In this document: piece after piece, positions 1 through 8,300 of the stretch
Layout of the letters: each line of letters opens with the position of its first letter
How positions within the stretch are numbered: the first letter of the stretch is position 1
From: CBINFS01 sp966250015
GTDB taxonomy: Bacteria; Bacteroidota; Rhodothermia; Rhodothermales; DASSAV01
Direction: 5' to 3'
NCBI GenBank assembly: GCA_966250015.1
Contig: CBINFS010000046.1
Coordinates: 1-27,013, forward strand
DNA: 27,013 nt
The notes under the pieces: generated by a model
Databases searched by the model: none
The model's input: only the letters and a program-made list of their open reading frames with translations
Told to the model about the DNA's origin: nothing
Program-made: the position numbers and the translations under genes

Positions 1-281
1 GGCTCGAGCTGATCGCCGGGCTGGACCTCGGTAAACCCGCTGATACGGACGGCGTTGAGCCAGCCCGGGTCGTCGAGCTCGCCGTCGATCCTGATCTCTC
101 CGGCAGCCGGGTAAAGCGCCACCGATGGTTTGACCAGGGGTTCGAACTTGGGTTTATCCGTTGCGTGGGATTTGTCCACTACGCTTGCTTCCGCGAGTTG
201 GGTCGATTGTGCAACGGCGTCGGCCGTGGGCATCGTGAGCAGGGAAGCGAGTGCTAAAAGGTGTATCAGTCGGTGACGCAT
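1..281 (-). CDS. Secreted protein with family-9 carbohydrate-binding-like N-terminus (5' part only)
   Basis: The minus-strand frame opens at an ATG at 281 and is still open at the left edge, giving about 93 residues. The first 25 residues form a signal peptide: basic start, then a hydrophobic run LIHLLALASLL, ending at AVAQ. After a linker comes VALYPAAGEIRIDGELDDPG, then W, then GFTEVQPGDQ. The order 'DG-x-LDDPGW...F.EVQPGD' is the usual beginning of secreted proteins with a carbohydrate-binding family 9-like (DOMON) domain, often followed by a DUF5916 outer-membrane barrel in Bacteroidota/Rhodothermota. The family call rests on this short motif alone, because the body lies outside the window. 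No Shine-Dalgarno sequence is visible. The full protein could instead be another CBM9-containing enzyme. Confidence 0.7.
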   Translation of the reverse strand, partial: MRHRLIHLLALASLLTMPTADAVAQSTQLAEASVVDKSHATDKPKFEPLVKPSVALYPAAGEIRIDGELDDPGWLNAVRISGFTEVQPGDQLE

Positions 282-460
282 CTTGTTTGAGGGATGACCA
301 ATTGCAGGGCCCACAATCCTTCGCGGTACCAACGATCGGCCGGTAAGTGCTTGCCCGTCTCGCCTTTCTCCGGGAAGGTCTGCCCAGTAGACGGACCGCC
401 ATTACCAATGGTTACACCCCCAATTCCCTTAAAAAATGAACAAATGATGCAGAAGGTGCT

Positions 461-474
461 TTTTTGCGCAAAAA
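461..474. repeat. Perfect 14-bp palindrome in intergenic space
   Basis: TTTTTGCGCAAAAA is its own reverse complement. It lies about 180 bp upstream of the minus-strand gene starting at 281 and beyond the terminator of tRNA-Leu. It could be an operator or a chance A/T-flanked GCGC. Apart from it, 282-555 holds no gene that I can support. Confidence 0.4.
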
Positions 475-555
475 CGCGGGCTTTGGGCTGGGAGGGGATT
501 TGTAAAAGAATGTCACGGGGAGGGGCGGCAGCCTTTGGGGTTCTCAAAGGAAGGC

Positions 556-591
556 AAAATAAAAAAGCCCCGCAAGTAAGGCTTGCGAGGC
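556..591 (-). terminator. Rho-independent terminator of tRNA-Leu
   Basis: Read on the minus strand, a 10-bp stem (GCCTCGCAAG pairing with CTTGCGGGGC, one T-G wobble) closes a 5-nt loop CCTTA. It is followed directly by TTTTTTATTTT. It starts 6 nt after the tRNA discriminator base, as expected for a monocistronic tRNA transcript. Confidence 0.9.
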
Positions 592-597
592 GCAAAG

Positions 598-681
598 TGC
601 CCGGGACTGGACTCGAACCAGCATGCTCTTACGAGCACCACCCCCTCAAGATGGCGTGTCTACCAATTTCACCACCCGGGC
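598..681 (-). tRNA. tRNA-Leu(GAG)
   Basis: The 84-nt minus-strand sequence folds as a class II tRNA. The acceptor stem is GCCCGGG with CCCGGGC and discriminator A. The D-arm contains GAAATTGGTAGAC. The anticodon stem CCATC/GGTGG closes the loop TTGAGGG, giving anticodon GAG, which reads CUU/CUC leucine codons. The long variable arm is TGCTCGTAAGAGCA, and the T-loop is TTCGAGT. The 3' CCA is not encoded: the next bases are CTT. The gene stands alone, with its own promoter upstream and terminator downstream. Confidence 0.97.
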
Positions 682-698
682 GTTTTCAGCGTGAGTCT

Positions 699-729
699 CA
701 AATTTACGCTAATAACCTTCTTTTTGCAA
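699..729 (-). promoter_or_regulatory. Bacteroidota-type promoter of tRNA-Leu
   Basis: On the minus strand TTGCAA (724-729) and TAAATTTG (699-706) are separated by 17 bp. TAAATTTG matches the TAnnTTTG element known for the Bacteroidota primary sigma factor, with a TTG-containing box at the usual distance. It ends 17 nt before the tRNA 5' end, leaving a short leader. Confidence 0.75.
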
Positions 730-887
730 CCAGGATCCAGGGATAGACTAGAACCACAGAATCTTCGAATTCGAGCCCTCCGGCGCGGAGGCAGCGAGTC
801 ACAAGAGCATTACAGGTTTCCGGGAAAGAGCGGGGGGTTTCAACCGTAGGAGTCCAGAGACAACCTGATAAGTAAAGGAGGGAAGCT

Positions 888-1589
888 ATGAACATCACGC
901 TTGGGAAAAACGGAAAGCACGTGCTGAGGAGTGGAAAACGGAGCGGTCTGGCCGCATACGGCGCAAAGATAGGGAGCACGGCACGGCAGACCGGCCGATC
1001 CGCCCTTCATCAGGTGCAGGACTTTACCGGGAAGACGAAAAGTAAGCTCTTCCCGTCGAAGGAGACCTTGCTCGGGCTTGGACTCTTAACCCATTTACTC
1101 AAAGATCGAGAGGGACGCAAGGTGCAAACAATCCGGTTGACGCGCAAGGACGTGACGGACGATTTCGTCGAAAAGCTGGCCTCGGCGCTCGAGAAGCGGC
1201 TCTCACACAGTGGAGAGCTGAAGAAGGCGCTCGTGGAGCCGCTGCGTGGCGAGGTGCCGCACCTGCGGCGCATTCCCGAGAGGAGGCCGTACCGCATGGG
1301 ATGGATGACGCGGCTGGGCATGATCGCGCTTGCCGGATACGGGCTGAACTACCTGATCGTTCAGCTCACGGGGAAAAACGTCATCGACTTCGCGACGGAG
1401 CAGATCAAAGGCATGCAGCGCACCGGCGCGGAATCGGACGAGAAGATCGAAGGCAGCAAAGCGCATCGCGGTTACCGCGACATCCACGGGACGGCGGGGG
1501 CTGAGATGCCGGACATCCAGCCGCACGAGAACGCCCCGGTGTCTGCCGATCCGGCGCAGGAAGAGATGGGTGAGAGCACCGGTATCTAA
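888..1589 (+). CDS. Uncharacterised single-pass membrane protein (233 aa)
   Basis: I do not recognise a family. The start is secure: AAAGGAGGG sits 5-6 nt before the ATG, the strongest Shine-Dalgarno in the window and unusual among its neighbours. Residues 1-55 are strongly basic and Gly/Ser/Thr-rich. Residues about 61-125 look helical and charged (KDREGRK, VEKLASALEKRL). One hydrophobic segment spans roughly residues 142-161 (LGMIALAGYGLNYLIVQL). The last 60 residues are acidic, polar and Pro/Glu-rich, probably disordered. There is no N-terminal signal peptide, so this could be a bitopic inner-membrane protein with a large cytoplasmic basic head. It stands alone between a tRNA and a strong terminator. 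Upstream, an inverted repeat CCTCCG-GCG-CGGAGG (777-791) may be an operator. The ORF is judged real from its RBS, terminator and clean boundaries. Confidence 0.8.
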   Translation: MNITLGKNGKHVLRSGKRSGLAAYGAKIGSTARQTGRSALHQVQDFTGKTKSKLFPSKETLLGLGLLTHLLKDREGRKVQTIRLTRKDVTDDFVEKLASALEKRLSHSGELKKALVEPLRGEVPHLRRIPERRPYRMGWMTRLGMIALAGYGLNYLIVQLTGKNVIDFATEQIKGMQRTGAESDEKIEGSKAHRGYRDIHGTAGAEMPDIQPHENAPVSADPAQEEMGESTGI

Positions 1590-1610
1590 TACAGCATCGA
1601 CGTCGTACGC

Positions 1611-1653
1611 AAACGGGCGGGAGGCCGAGGGAAGGCTTCCCGCCCGTTTTTTT
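1611..1653 (+). terminator. Rho-independent terminator after the 233-aa gene
   Basis: A 12-bp stem begins at AAACGGGCGGGA (1611-1622) and closes with TCCCGCCCGTTT, followed by a run of T to 1653. It lies 21 nt after the stop codon. Its T tract overlaps the stop codon of the convergent gene at 1652, so the two genes meet here. Confidence 0.92.
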
Positions 1654-2677
1654 ATCGATCGAGGCGGATTAGCCCGCGGCTCGTGAGCGCCTCCTGTAGG
1701 AGCGGCTCCACCTGCGCTCTGATCGCCTCGTTGGCATAGCCGATCCAGGTGACGTCGGATGCCACGTCGAGCGGCGCGTCGAGGGGCTCGCCGTACTCGT
1801 TGGTGACGATGACCCCCATCTCCCGCGCGATCAGCTCGGTGCAAACGTCGTACGGGTGGCAGCAGATGCCGAGCGCGAGGCCTCTGCGGGCCAGGATCTC
1901 CTCGACGAGCGGGCGCAGGTCGGCAACGAACCGGTCGCGGCCGGCCATCAGCTCGTAAAGCTGGCCGCCGGTGCAGATGTACTGGTCCTCGAAGAGGTGG
2001 GCTTTGCCGGGTTTGACTGGCCCCAGCGCCTTGAAGACGATCTCTTCGTCGATGGCAGCCAGCTCGTCGCGAGCGCCCGGGAAAAAGCGGGCGATCATCG
2101 CAAATCCGTGCGCGATGGTTCCCGCCCGGGAGGGGTGGAGGGGGAGCGCCGTCCGCTCCCCTGTGAGCCTGTTGTGGCGCTCCGCACTGGCGCCTTCGCC
2201 CCGGATCGCCCACAGGACGTCGGAGAGGTGGTGCTTGACGGTGGGAATTTCGGTCTGGACGGCGAGCTCGACGTCGCGCAGGCTCGTTTTGGGGCCCTTG
2301 TTCGGGGCGACGCCGGTGAGGATCCAGGCGGTGCGTTTCTGGTACATCAGGCCGCGCGTCCCGTCTATCGGATCGACGATGATCCGCCACCGCGCCTTCT
2401 CCGGATCTGTTCCACGGGGCAGCGCGACCTCGCCGTGCTCGATCCCCTCGGCGATCAGGACGATAGGCTCCTCATGTGCGATTTCACGTTCGAGGAAGTC
2501 GACCAGTATGGACTCGCTGACCCGGTCGATCGCGTAAATCGTGTCTCCGTCCGACTCCTCCGCGACGTTCGACATGGCTTCGAGGGAGGATCTTTCGGTC
2601 TGCGCCACGACCTCGTCGCGGATCAGCTCGTGCATGCGGCGGATCGGCTCGAGGAATTTCCTTACGCTCGTCGGCAT
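1652..2677 (-). CDS. Inositol monophosphatase-family phosphatase
   Basis: This is a Mg-dependent sugar- or nucleotide-phosphate phosphatase of the FBPase/IMPase superfamily, 341 aa, slightly longer than typical IMPases (about 260-280 aa). Visible metal-site motifs are Glu77 in LIAEG, the signature VDPIDGTRGL with Asp102, Asp105, Gly106 and Thr107, and a C-terminal YDVCTELIAREMGVIVTN with Asp277. The last corresponds to the family's WDxAAG...EAGG motif but is substituted. There is no signal peptide, so it is cytoplasmic. The ATG at 2677 follows the stop of the DUF4038 gene by 9 nt on the same strand, so the two are probably cotranscribed, which hints at a sugar-phosphate substrate. The exact substrate (inositol phosphate, fructose-1,6-bisphosphate or another) cannot be read from the sequence. 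Confidence 0.88.
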   Translation of the reverse strand: MPTSVRKFLEPIRRMHELIRDEVVAQTERSSLEAMSNVAEESDGDTIYAIDRVSESILVDFLEREIAHEEPIVLIAEGIEHGEVALPRGTDPEKARWRIIVDPIDGTRGLMYQKRTAWILTGVAPNKGPKTSLRDVELAVQTEIPTVKHHLSDVLWAIRGEGASAERHNRLTGERTALPLHPSRAGTIAHGFAMIARFFPGARDELAAIDEEIVFKALGPVKPGKAHLFEDQYICTGGQLYELMAGRDRFVADLRPLVEEILARRGLALGICCHPYDVCTELIAREMGVIVTNEYGEPLDAPLDVASDVTWIGYANEAIRAQVEPLLQEALTSRGLIRLDR

Positions 2678-2686
2678 GGTATTACG

Positions 2687-4339
2687 TCAATTCCGGTTTT
2701 TGAACAGCAGGACCCAGTCCTGAGAGTCGGGGGCGGTGTAGACCCCGGTGGAGGAGGGCTCGGCCGCCGTGTACGTTCCCTCGCGGGGGTCGAACCAGGA
2801 AGCTTCCAGGCCGGGATCGATCCGATCGGTGTTCAGGAGCACTTCGCCTCCAACGGGCAGGTAGAGGATTGCCAGGTCGCCGGATGAAGATCGTGCCGCA
2901 CCGATGAAGGCGGCGGGATCGTCCGTTCCGGGCTGGTGGGCGATCAGGTCTGGAGCGGGCTCGAGGGTCCACCAGTCGATCGACGTGAACAGTTCGGCGG
3001 CGTGTTTCATGTGGGTGCTGCCTTCGAAGTTCATCGCTTCGGACCAGGGCCTGGCGAGCCCCGCGCCCGGGTGGTTGAGGGGCACGGCGGGTTCGGACTC
3101 CCAGCTCCAGATGCCGTGCGCGCCGTAGGTGACGCCCGCAGTAGGGGCGTTGAGCAGGCTCCAGTAAACCGCCCTCCGGACGTTGTAGGCGGTGTGCGGT
3201 TGCCGTGACTGGTAGGCGACGTGGTCCTCGTACGGGGGTTCCGAGTTGATGACCGGGCGTGCGGGCTCCTGGTTCCACTTCTGCGCGGGCGGGCCGGTTT
3301 GCATCCACGCGAGGGTTGCCGCGTCGTCGCCGTGGCCGCTCTGGTAGATGATCACGTCGAGCCAGTCTTCGTCCGCAAACTCGTCGAAGTGCCACTGCAT
3401 CCCCTGCGGGTGCAGGGTGACCGGGGCGTGGTGGGGCGTGTCGAAGACCGCACGGCCGATCCTGGGCCAGCGAGCGCCGGTTTCCCCCGAGTAGTTCTCG
3501 TCACCGGCCAGGATCCACATCACGTGGTGGGCGCCGTAGCGGGCTACGAGGTAGCGGGCGAGCCGGATGGCCTGATCTTCGGGCAGCTTGCCCGGGTTCT
3601 GATCAGGCTCCCCGAGCGTCCAGAGCAAGACGGGGGCGGCGAGCAGGCCGGCGTCGTTGATCGCATCGATCCGTTCGTCGATTCTTTTGAAGAAGGCCGG
3701 GTTGATCTCGATGTCGTCGAAGCCGGTGTAGGCCACCAGGCTGTCTGCACTGCCGTACGCCGCTCGCCACTGGGTCGTGACGAACTGGATGCCGGTGAAG
3801 TGTTTTTCGCGCCGGTCGTTCAGGTACGTTTGCCAGTCCTCGGCGGTGGATCGGAGGGCGCCGTTCCAGGCGGTGTCGCCGAGCCAGAAGAAGGGGGTGC
3901 CATCGGCGTGGACGAGGTGCCGGCCATTCTCGGAAACCCGCAGCGCACCGTGCCGGAGGAAGGGGTTGGCCGGTTCTTGCGAAGGCCGAACCTCGAAGGC
4001 GCCCTGCACGTCGTGAAGTCCCGCCACCGCTGGCTCGGAGGCCGTGCGATAACGCCAGGTCCCTTCGCGGTCGGGCATGAACCGGACCTTCCAGGTCGTG
4101 TCGCCGTCCCAGAATGCATCGACGGTTCTCGTATCGCCATCGGGTGAGGTGAGCTCGACGGTGACGCTGGTTTTGGGATCGGCTTTCTCTTCTGCTACCA
4201 GCGTCTGCTCCCAGCGCCCCCACAGGGCGACGGCATCGCCATCCGGCTGCGTGTTACATCCGGCCAGGACGAGCCAGACGAGGGTGAACAGGGCTAAGGG
4301 GCTAAGAAAGAGGCGCAGGAAGACGATTTTGTGTGACAT
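2687..4339 (-). CDS. DUF5060/DUF4038 glycoside hydrolase-like lipoprotein (GH140-like)
   Basis: 550 aa. The N-terminus is a lipoprotein signal ending in the canonical lipobox LAGC (Cys28), so it should be anchored to a membrane facing the periplasm or surface. Residues about 38-118 form a DUF5060-like beta-sandwich (WGRWEQTL...FWDGDTTWKVRFMPDREGTW). Residues about 125-460 form a DUF4038 TIM barrel beginning 'HADGTPFFWLGDTAW'. A C-terminal sheet domain follows (DPREGTYTAAEPSSTGVY...DWVLLFKN), resembling the putative collagen-binding domain usually found there. By analogy with the GH140 apiosidase, Asp280 (LAGDEN) and Glu367 (INSEPPYE) are the likely acid/base and nucleophile; this is inference. 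Apiosidase activity would fit rhamnogalacturonan-II, but DUF4038 has several specificities. It is the first gene of a unit with the downstream phosphatase. Confidence 0.88.
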   Translation of the reverse strand: MSHKIVFLRLFLSPLALFTLVWLVLAGCNTQPDGDAVALWGRWEQTLVAEEKADPKTSVTVELTSPDGDTRTVDAFWDGDTTWKVRFMPDREGTWRYRTASEPAVAGLHDVQGAFEVRPSQEPANPFLRHGALRVSENGRHLVHADGTPFFWLGDTAWNGALRSTAEDWQTYLNDRREKHFTGIQFVTTQWRAAYGSADSLVAYTGFDDIEINPAFFKRIDERIDAINDAGLLAAPVLLWTLGEPDQNPGKLPEDQAIRLARYLVARYGAHHVMWILAGDENYSGETGARWPRIGRAVFDTPHHAPVTLHPQGMQWHFDEFADEDWLDVIIYQSGHGDDAATLAWMQTGPPAQKWNQEPARPVINSEPPYEDHVAYQSRQPHTAYNVRRAVYWSLLNAPTAGVTYGAHGIWSWESEPAVPLNHPGAGLARPWSEAMNFEGSTHMKHAAELFTSIDWWTLEPAPDLIAHQPGTDDPAAFIGAARSSSGDLAILYLPVGGEVLLNTDRIDPGLEASWFDPREGTYTAAEPSSTGVYTAPDSQDWVLLFKNRN

Positions 4340-4377
4340 CGGTCAAACGGGTGATCGTGCGTCGGTCTGAACGCTGT

Positions 4378-4406
4378 AGAGTACGCCGGACCGGTCAGTC
4401 AATCAA
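4378..4406 (-). promoter_or_regulatory. Candidate promoter of the DUF4038-phosphatase unit
   Basis: On the minus strand TTGATT (4401-4406) and TACTCT (4378-4383) are separated by 17 bp, and the ATG lies about 40 nt downstream. The spacer contains the 8-bp palindrome GACCGGTC. It sits after the terminator of the upstream heat-shock gene, where a new promoter is needed. The -10 box is a weak match. Confidence 0.4.
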
Positions 4407-4431
4407 GCTACCTTTATCAACAGTACGAATG

Positions 4432-4465
4432 CAAAAAGCCCTGTCCGGCGCTTGCCGAACAGGGC
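4432..4465 (-). terminator. Terminator of the small heat-shock gene
   Basis: Minus-strand hairpin GCCCTGTTCGGC / GCCGGACAGGGC with a short loop (4438-4465), followed by TTTTTG. It lies 39 nt beyond the stop codon at 4505. Confidence 0.9.
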
Positions 4466-4504
4466 GTTGAAGGAAGAACTTACGAAGCCCAATAAGATCT
4501 TCGT

Positions 4505-4936
4505 TTACGAGATCTTGATCTTGCGCGGTTTGCTCTCCTCACGCTTCATCACCTCGATCGTGAGCACGCCGTTGGCCATCGAGGCCGTCACGCGATCGGC
4601 GTCACCGGCCTGCGGCAGCGGGAACGAGCGGTAGAAGTGGCCCCAGCTCCGCTCCAGGCGGTGGTAGTTCTCCTTCTTCTCCTCGTTCTCAAACTTCCGC
4701 TCACCGCTCACGCTCAACATACCGTCGTGCAGCTGGACGGTGACGTCATTTTTTGTCAGGCCCGGCGTGTCCATTCGGATGATGTAGCGATCATCCGTTT
4801 CGGAGATGTCGGTGCGGGGTGTCCAGCTCGACACGCGCTCCTCGGCGAAGTCGGTGCCCAGCACCTGTTCGAACAGACGATCGACTTCACGCTGCAAGCT
4901 TGTCAACGATGGCGTATAACGAATCAGTCCGTTCAT
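4505..4936 (-). CDS. hsp20: Small heat-shock protein, Hsp20/alpha-crystallin family
   Basis: 143 aa, the normal size for the family. This is an ATP-independent cytoplasmic holdase that binds unfolding proteins as an oligomer. The N-terminal 40 residues (SLTSLQREVDRLFEQVLG) are the typical amphipathic arm. The alpha-crystallin domain runs from about residue 42 to the end: PRTDISETDDRYIIRMDTPG, then GMLSVSGERKFE, then the hallmark MANGVLTIEVMKRE (the A-x-x-x-N-G-V-L-x-I motif). The C-terminus KPRKIKIS carries the I-x-I-like tail. The start is supported by an AGAGAGGTG ribosome binding site 6-7 nt upstream. No CIRCE element is seen. The gene is monocistronic, with its own terminator. Confidence 0.96.
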   Translation of the reverse strand: MNGLIRYTPSLTSLQREVDRLFEQVLGTDFAEERVSSWTPRTDISETDDRYIIRMDTPGLTKNDVTVQLHDGMLSVSGERKFENEEKKENYHRLERSWGHFYRSFPLPQAGDADRVTASMANGVLTIEVMKREESKPRKIKIS

Positions 4937-5371
4937 AATCGTTCACCTCTCTATGGTTTTATTTGTGATTTTATTTCTACGTGAATGAGCAACCATTTTC
5001 GGCGCCAATTCATTATGTATTGCCTCTTTTCGAGGCTTTCGCCCACAAATAAGACATAATGCGTGCCAAAGTCCGCTCCGGGATTTTTGGCGAAAAACTG
5101 GCAGAGTATTCGGCGCACAGGTCTGGTAAACGTGAAGGAATTACATACACGATCTGTTGAGTTGGCATAGCCGCCTGAATCTCTGTCAGAGGGTCTGACA
5201 TTGCGTCCAGGATGGGTCTGGTACGGCCGTAGCGCGCATCGTATCTTTTTAAAAATACCGTCGGGCGCCTGTGGAGATATCGAATCCCTTTGTACGTGGT
5301 AGGACAGCCCCAAACCACCGCCAACGATTGGCGGCTTCCAGCGTAACCTGCAACCAGAAGACACGTCAGTC
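4937..5371. other. 435-bp divergent intergenic region, hsp20 and GH2
   Basis: This stretch separates the divergent hsp20 and GH2 genes and is visibly more AT-rich near the hsp20 side. A minus-strand frame of about 190 codons runs through it into the GH2 gene (4951-5532), but its composition looks random and it overlaps the signal peptide of a secure gene, so I do not call it. Apart from the inverted repeat at 5318-5334 and a near-palindromic GTATCTTTTTAAAAATAC around 5240-5257, I see no clear element and could not fix a promoter for GH2. Confidence 0.5.
5318..5334. promoter_or_regulatory. Inverted repeat upstream of GH2, candidate operator
   Basis: CCGCCAA-CGA-TTGGCGG is a perfect 7-bp inverted repeat around a 3-nt centre, 37 nt before the GH2 ATG. 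It could be an operator for a sugar-responsive regulator or a 5'-UTR hairpin. No second copy was noticed in the window. Confidence 0.45.
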
Positions 5372-8300
5372 ATGCACCGCATCCATTCAAATAGAACCAT
5401 ACGGCTGGTAATCGGGGGGCTCGTGCTCCTGATCTGGTGTACGTACAGCCGCGTTCCTGTTTTTGCGCAGTCAGCCCCGGAGTGGGAGAACGAGCAGGTT
5501 TTCGAAGTAAACCGCGAGCCGATGCACGTCACGCTGATGCCGTATGCCAGCGTGGAGCAAGCCCGGGCGTACGATCGCTCGACATCTCCGTTTTTCGCGT
5601 CCTTAAACGGTACGTGGAAGTTTCACTGGTCGCCCGACCCGGCCAGCCGTCCGGAGGGCTTCTTTCGGCCTGATTTTGACGTGAGTGGGTGGGACGACAT
5701 CCCGGTGCCTTCGAACTGGCAGCTACAGGGGTACGGGGTGCCGCTCTACGTCAACATCCGGTACCCCTTTGCGATGGATCCACCCCGGGTGACCTCGGAG
5801 CCGCCGGAGGACTTTACCACTTTTAAACACCGTAACCCGGTCGGGTCGTATCGGCGTTCGTTTACGGTTCCGCAGGAATGGGACGGCCGGCAGGTCTTTA
5901 TTACGCTCGACGGGGTAAACAGTGCGTTTTACCTGTGGGTGAACGGCCAGTACGTGGGTTACAGCGAGGACAGCCGTTTGCCCGCCGAGTTCAACCTGAC
6001 GAGCTTTCTGCAACCTGGTGAGAATACCCTGGCCGTCGAAGTCTACCGGCTGAGTGACGGCAGCTACCTCGAAGACCAGGACTTCTGGCGCCTGAGCGGC
6101 ATCTTCCGCGACGTCTACCTTTGGTCGGCCCCTGAGGTGCACGTACGTGATTTCGTCGTGCAGACCGACCTGGATGAGACCTACACCGACGCAACACTCA
6201 CGGTCGAGACCGAGCTCATCAACTATTCCGGGCAGCAAAGGCAGGGCACGATCGAGGTTCAGCTACTCGATGCCTCAGGGGGAGCCGTCGTTTCGCCATT
6301 AGTGCAACCCTACGAGCTGGCTGCGGGGGCGCGAACCGAGGTGACGTTTGTCGCGGACGTGGACAATCCGCTCAAGTGGACGGCTGAGACGCCCAACCTG
6401 TACGGGCTTTTCCTGATCGTGCGCGATTCGGACGAAAACGTCGTCGAGGTGGTGCCATCCCGCGTCGGATTCCGGGAGGTGGAAATTCGGAACGCTCAGG
6501 TCCTCGTGAATGGCAAGCCGATCCTGTTCAAGGGGGTCAACCGGCACGAGCACGACCCGGAGACGGGGCAGTACGTAACCCGCGAGTCGATGATCCGGGA
6601 CATCGAGCTCATGAAGCAACACAACGTCAACGCGGTCCGCACGTCTCATTACCCCAACGTTCCGGAGTGGTACGACCTGGCGGACGAATACGGACTCTAC
6701 GTCATCGACGAGGCGAACATCGAATCACACGGGTACGGAAACACCCCGGACAACAAACTCACTCACGATCCTGCGTGGCGTGAGGCACACCTGGCGCGCG
6801 TGCAACGAATGGTTCAGCGAGACCGGAATCACCCGAGCATCGTCATCTGGAGTCTGGGTAACGAGTCGGGCAGCGGACCGAACCTGGACGCCGCAACGGA
6901 TTGGATCCATCAAAATGATCCCACCCGCCCCGTACACTACGAAGGCTCCTCCGCGGTAGGCGACGGCTACGCTACGGACATCAACTCGTGGATGTATCCG
7001 CCTCCTGCCGACCTCGTCGAGCGTTCGGCCAAATTTCCGGACAAACCGTTCATCCTGTGCGAATACGCCCACGCGATGGGTAACAGCGTGGGAAACCTTC
7101 AGGAATACTGGGATGTGTTTGAGCAGCACCCTCAGATGCAGGGCGGCTTCATCTGGGACTGGGTGGACCAGGGGCTCTGGAAGACCAGTGAAACCGGCGA
7201 GCGGTACTTTGCCTACGGCGGCGATTTTGGGGACGTGCCTAACGATCAGAACTTCTGCATGAACGGCCTGCTCCAGGCGGACCGGCGGCCGAACCCATCT
7301 CTTTTCGAGGTAAAGAAGGTCTACCAGAACGTCAAAACGAAAGCCGTCGATGCGAAGGCGGGGCGCTTCTCGGTGAGGAACGACTTTTTCTTCACGAACC
7401 TCGATCAGTTCGACGTGAGCTGGACCTTGCTTGCAAACGGCCTGCCTGTCCGGAGCGGATCGGTGGATCGGCTATCCATCGGACCCGGAGAGACCGGAAC
7501 GCTCGAGATCGATTTCGGAATGCTCGACGACCGGACGAAAGAGCACTTCTTACTCATATCGTACACGCTGCCGGAAGCCACGTCGTGGGCTCCCGCAGGG
7601 CATGAGATCGCGTGGGATCAATTTCGGCTGTCTGAGCCAGCCCGAACCCTCGGCGCAGACGCAGGGCAGGGGGCACCGGTTACGCTCGACAGCACCGCCA
7701 CGACCTATACCATTTCCTCACCCGGGATGCGGGTGACAATTGATCGGACGACCGGTGAGCTGGCGGGATACGAGCTGGACGGGACAGAGCTGATCGCCAA
7801 CCCGATGAGGCCGAACACCTGGCGCGTCCCGAACGACAATCAGTATCGTAACCGGTTTGTCCAGCGGTATGCCGACTGGCTCAACGCCGCGCAGGAACGC
7901 CGTGTGGCGTCGGTGCAGGCGAGGCAAGTTGGAGCCGAATCCGTTCAGGTGACCGCCCGTGCCGAGATGCTCGACGGGAAAGTCGACTATGACGTGGTGT
8001 ATACGATCTCCGGTAACGGAGCCGTGGACGTCGCCGTTGACTTCGCACCGAAAGTAAACGGCCTTCACGCGCTGCCGAGGCTCGGGTCGCGGCTGGCCAT
8101 CATTCAGAATCTGAATAACGTGCAATGGTACGGCCGAGGCTGGCAGGAGACCTACTGGGATCGCAAGACAGGCGGCATATTCGGCGTTTACGACGGCACG
8201 GTGGAAGAAATCGCCACCTCTTACCCGAGACCCCAGCAGAACGGCAACCGGACCGACGTGCGGTGGGTGACCTTTACAGACGATGCCGGGAAAGGCATTC

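Noticed and set aside
294..746. 150-codon plus-strand frame
   Set aside because: It reads through the tRNA-Leu gene and its terminator on the opposite strand.
1203..2390. 395-codon minus-strand frame
   Set aside because: It covers the IMPase-family gene in another frame; the product is an Arg/Pro/Ala-rich shadow without domain features and overlaps the 888-1589 gene.
1856..2887. 343-codon plus-strand frame
   Set aside because: Antisense to the IMPase and DUF4038 genes, both of which have clear motifs. High-GC codon bias opens such frames.
3221..4147. 308-codon plus-strand frame
   Set aside because: Antisense to the DUF4038 gene; Val/Gly/Arg-rich composition with no domain.
4951..5532. 193-codon minus-strand frame between hsp20 and GH2
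   Set aside because: It overlaps the GH2 signal-peptide region and has random-looking composition with no RBS.
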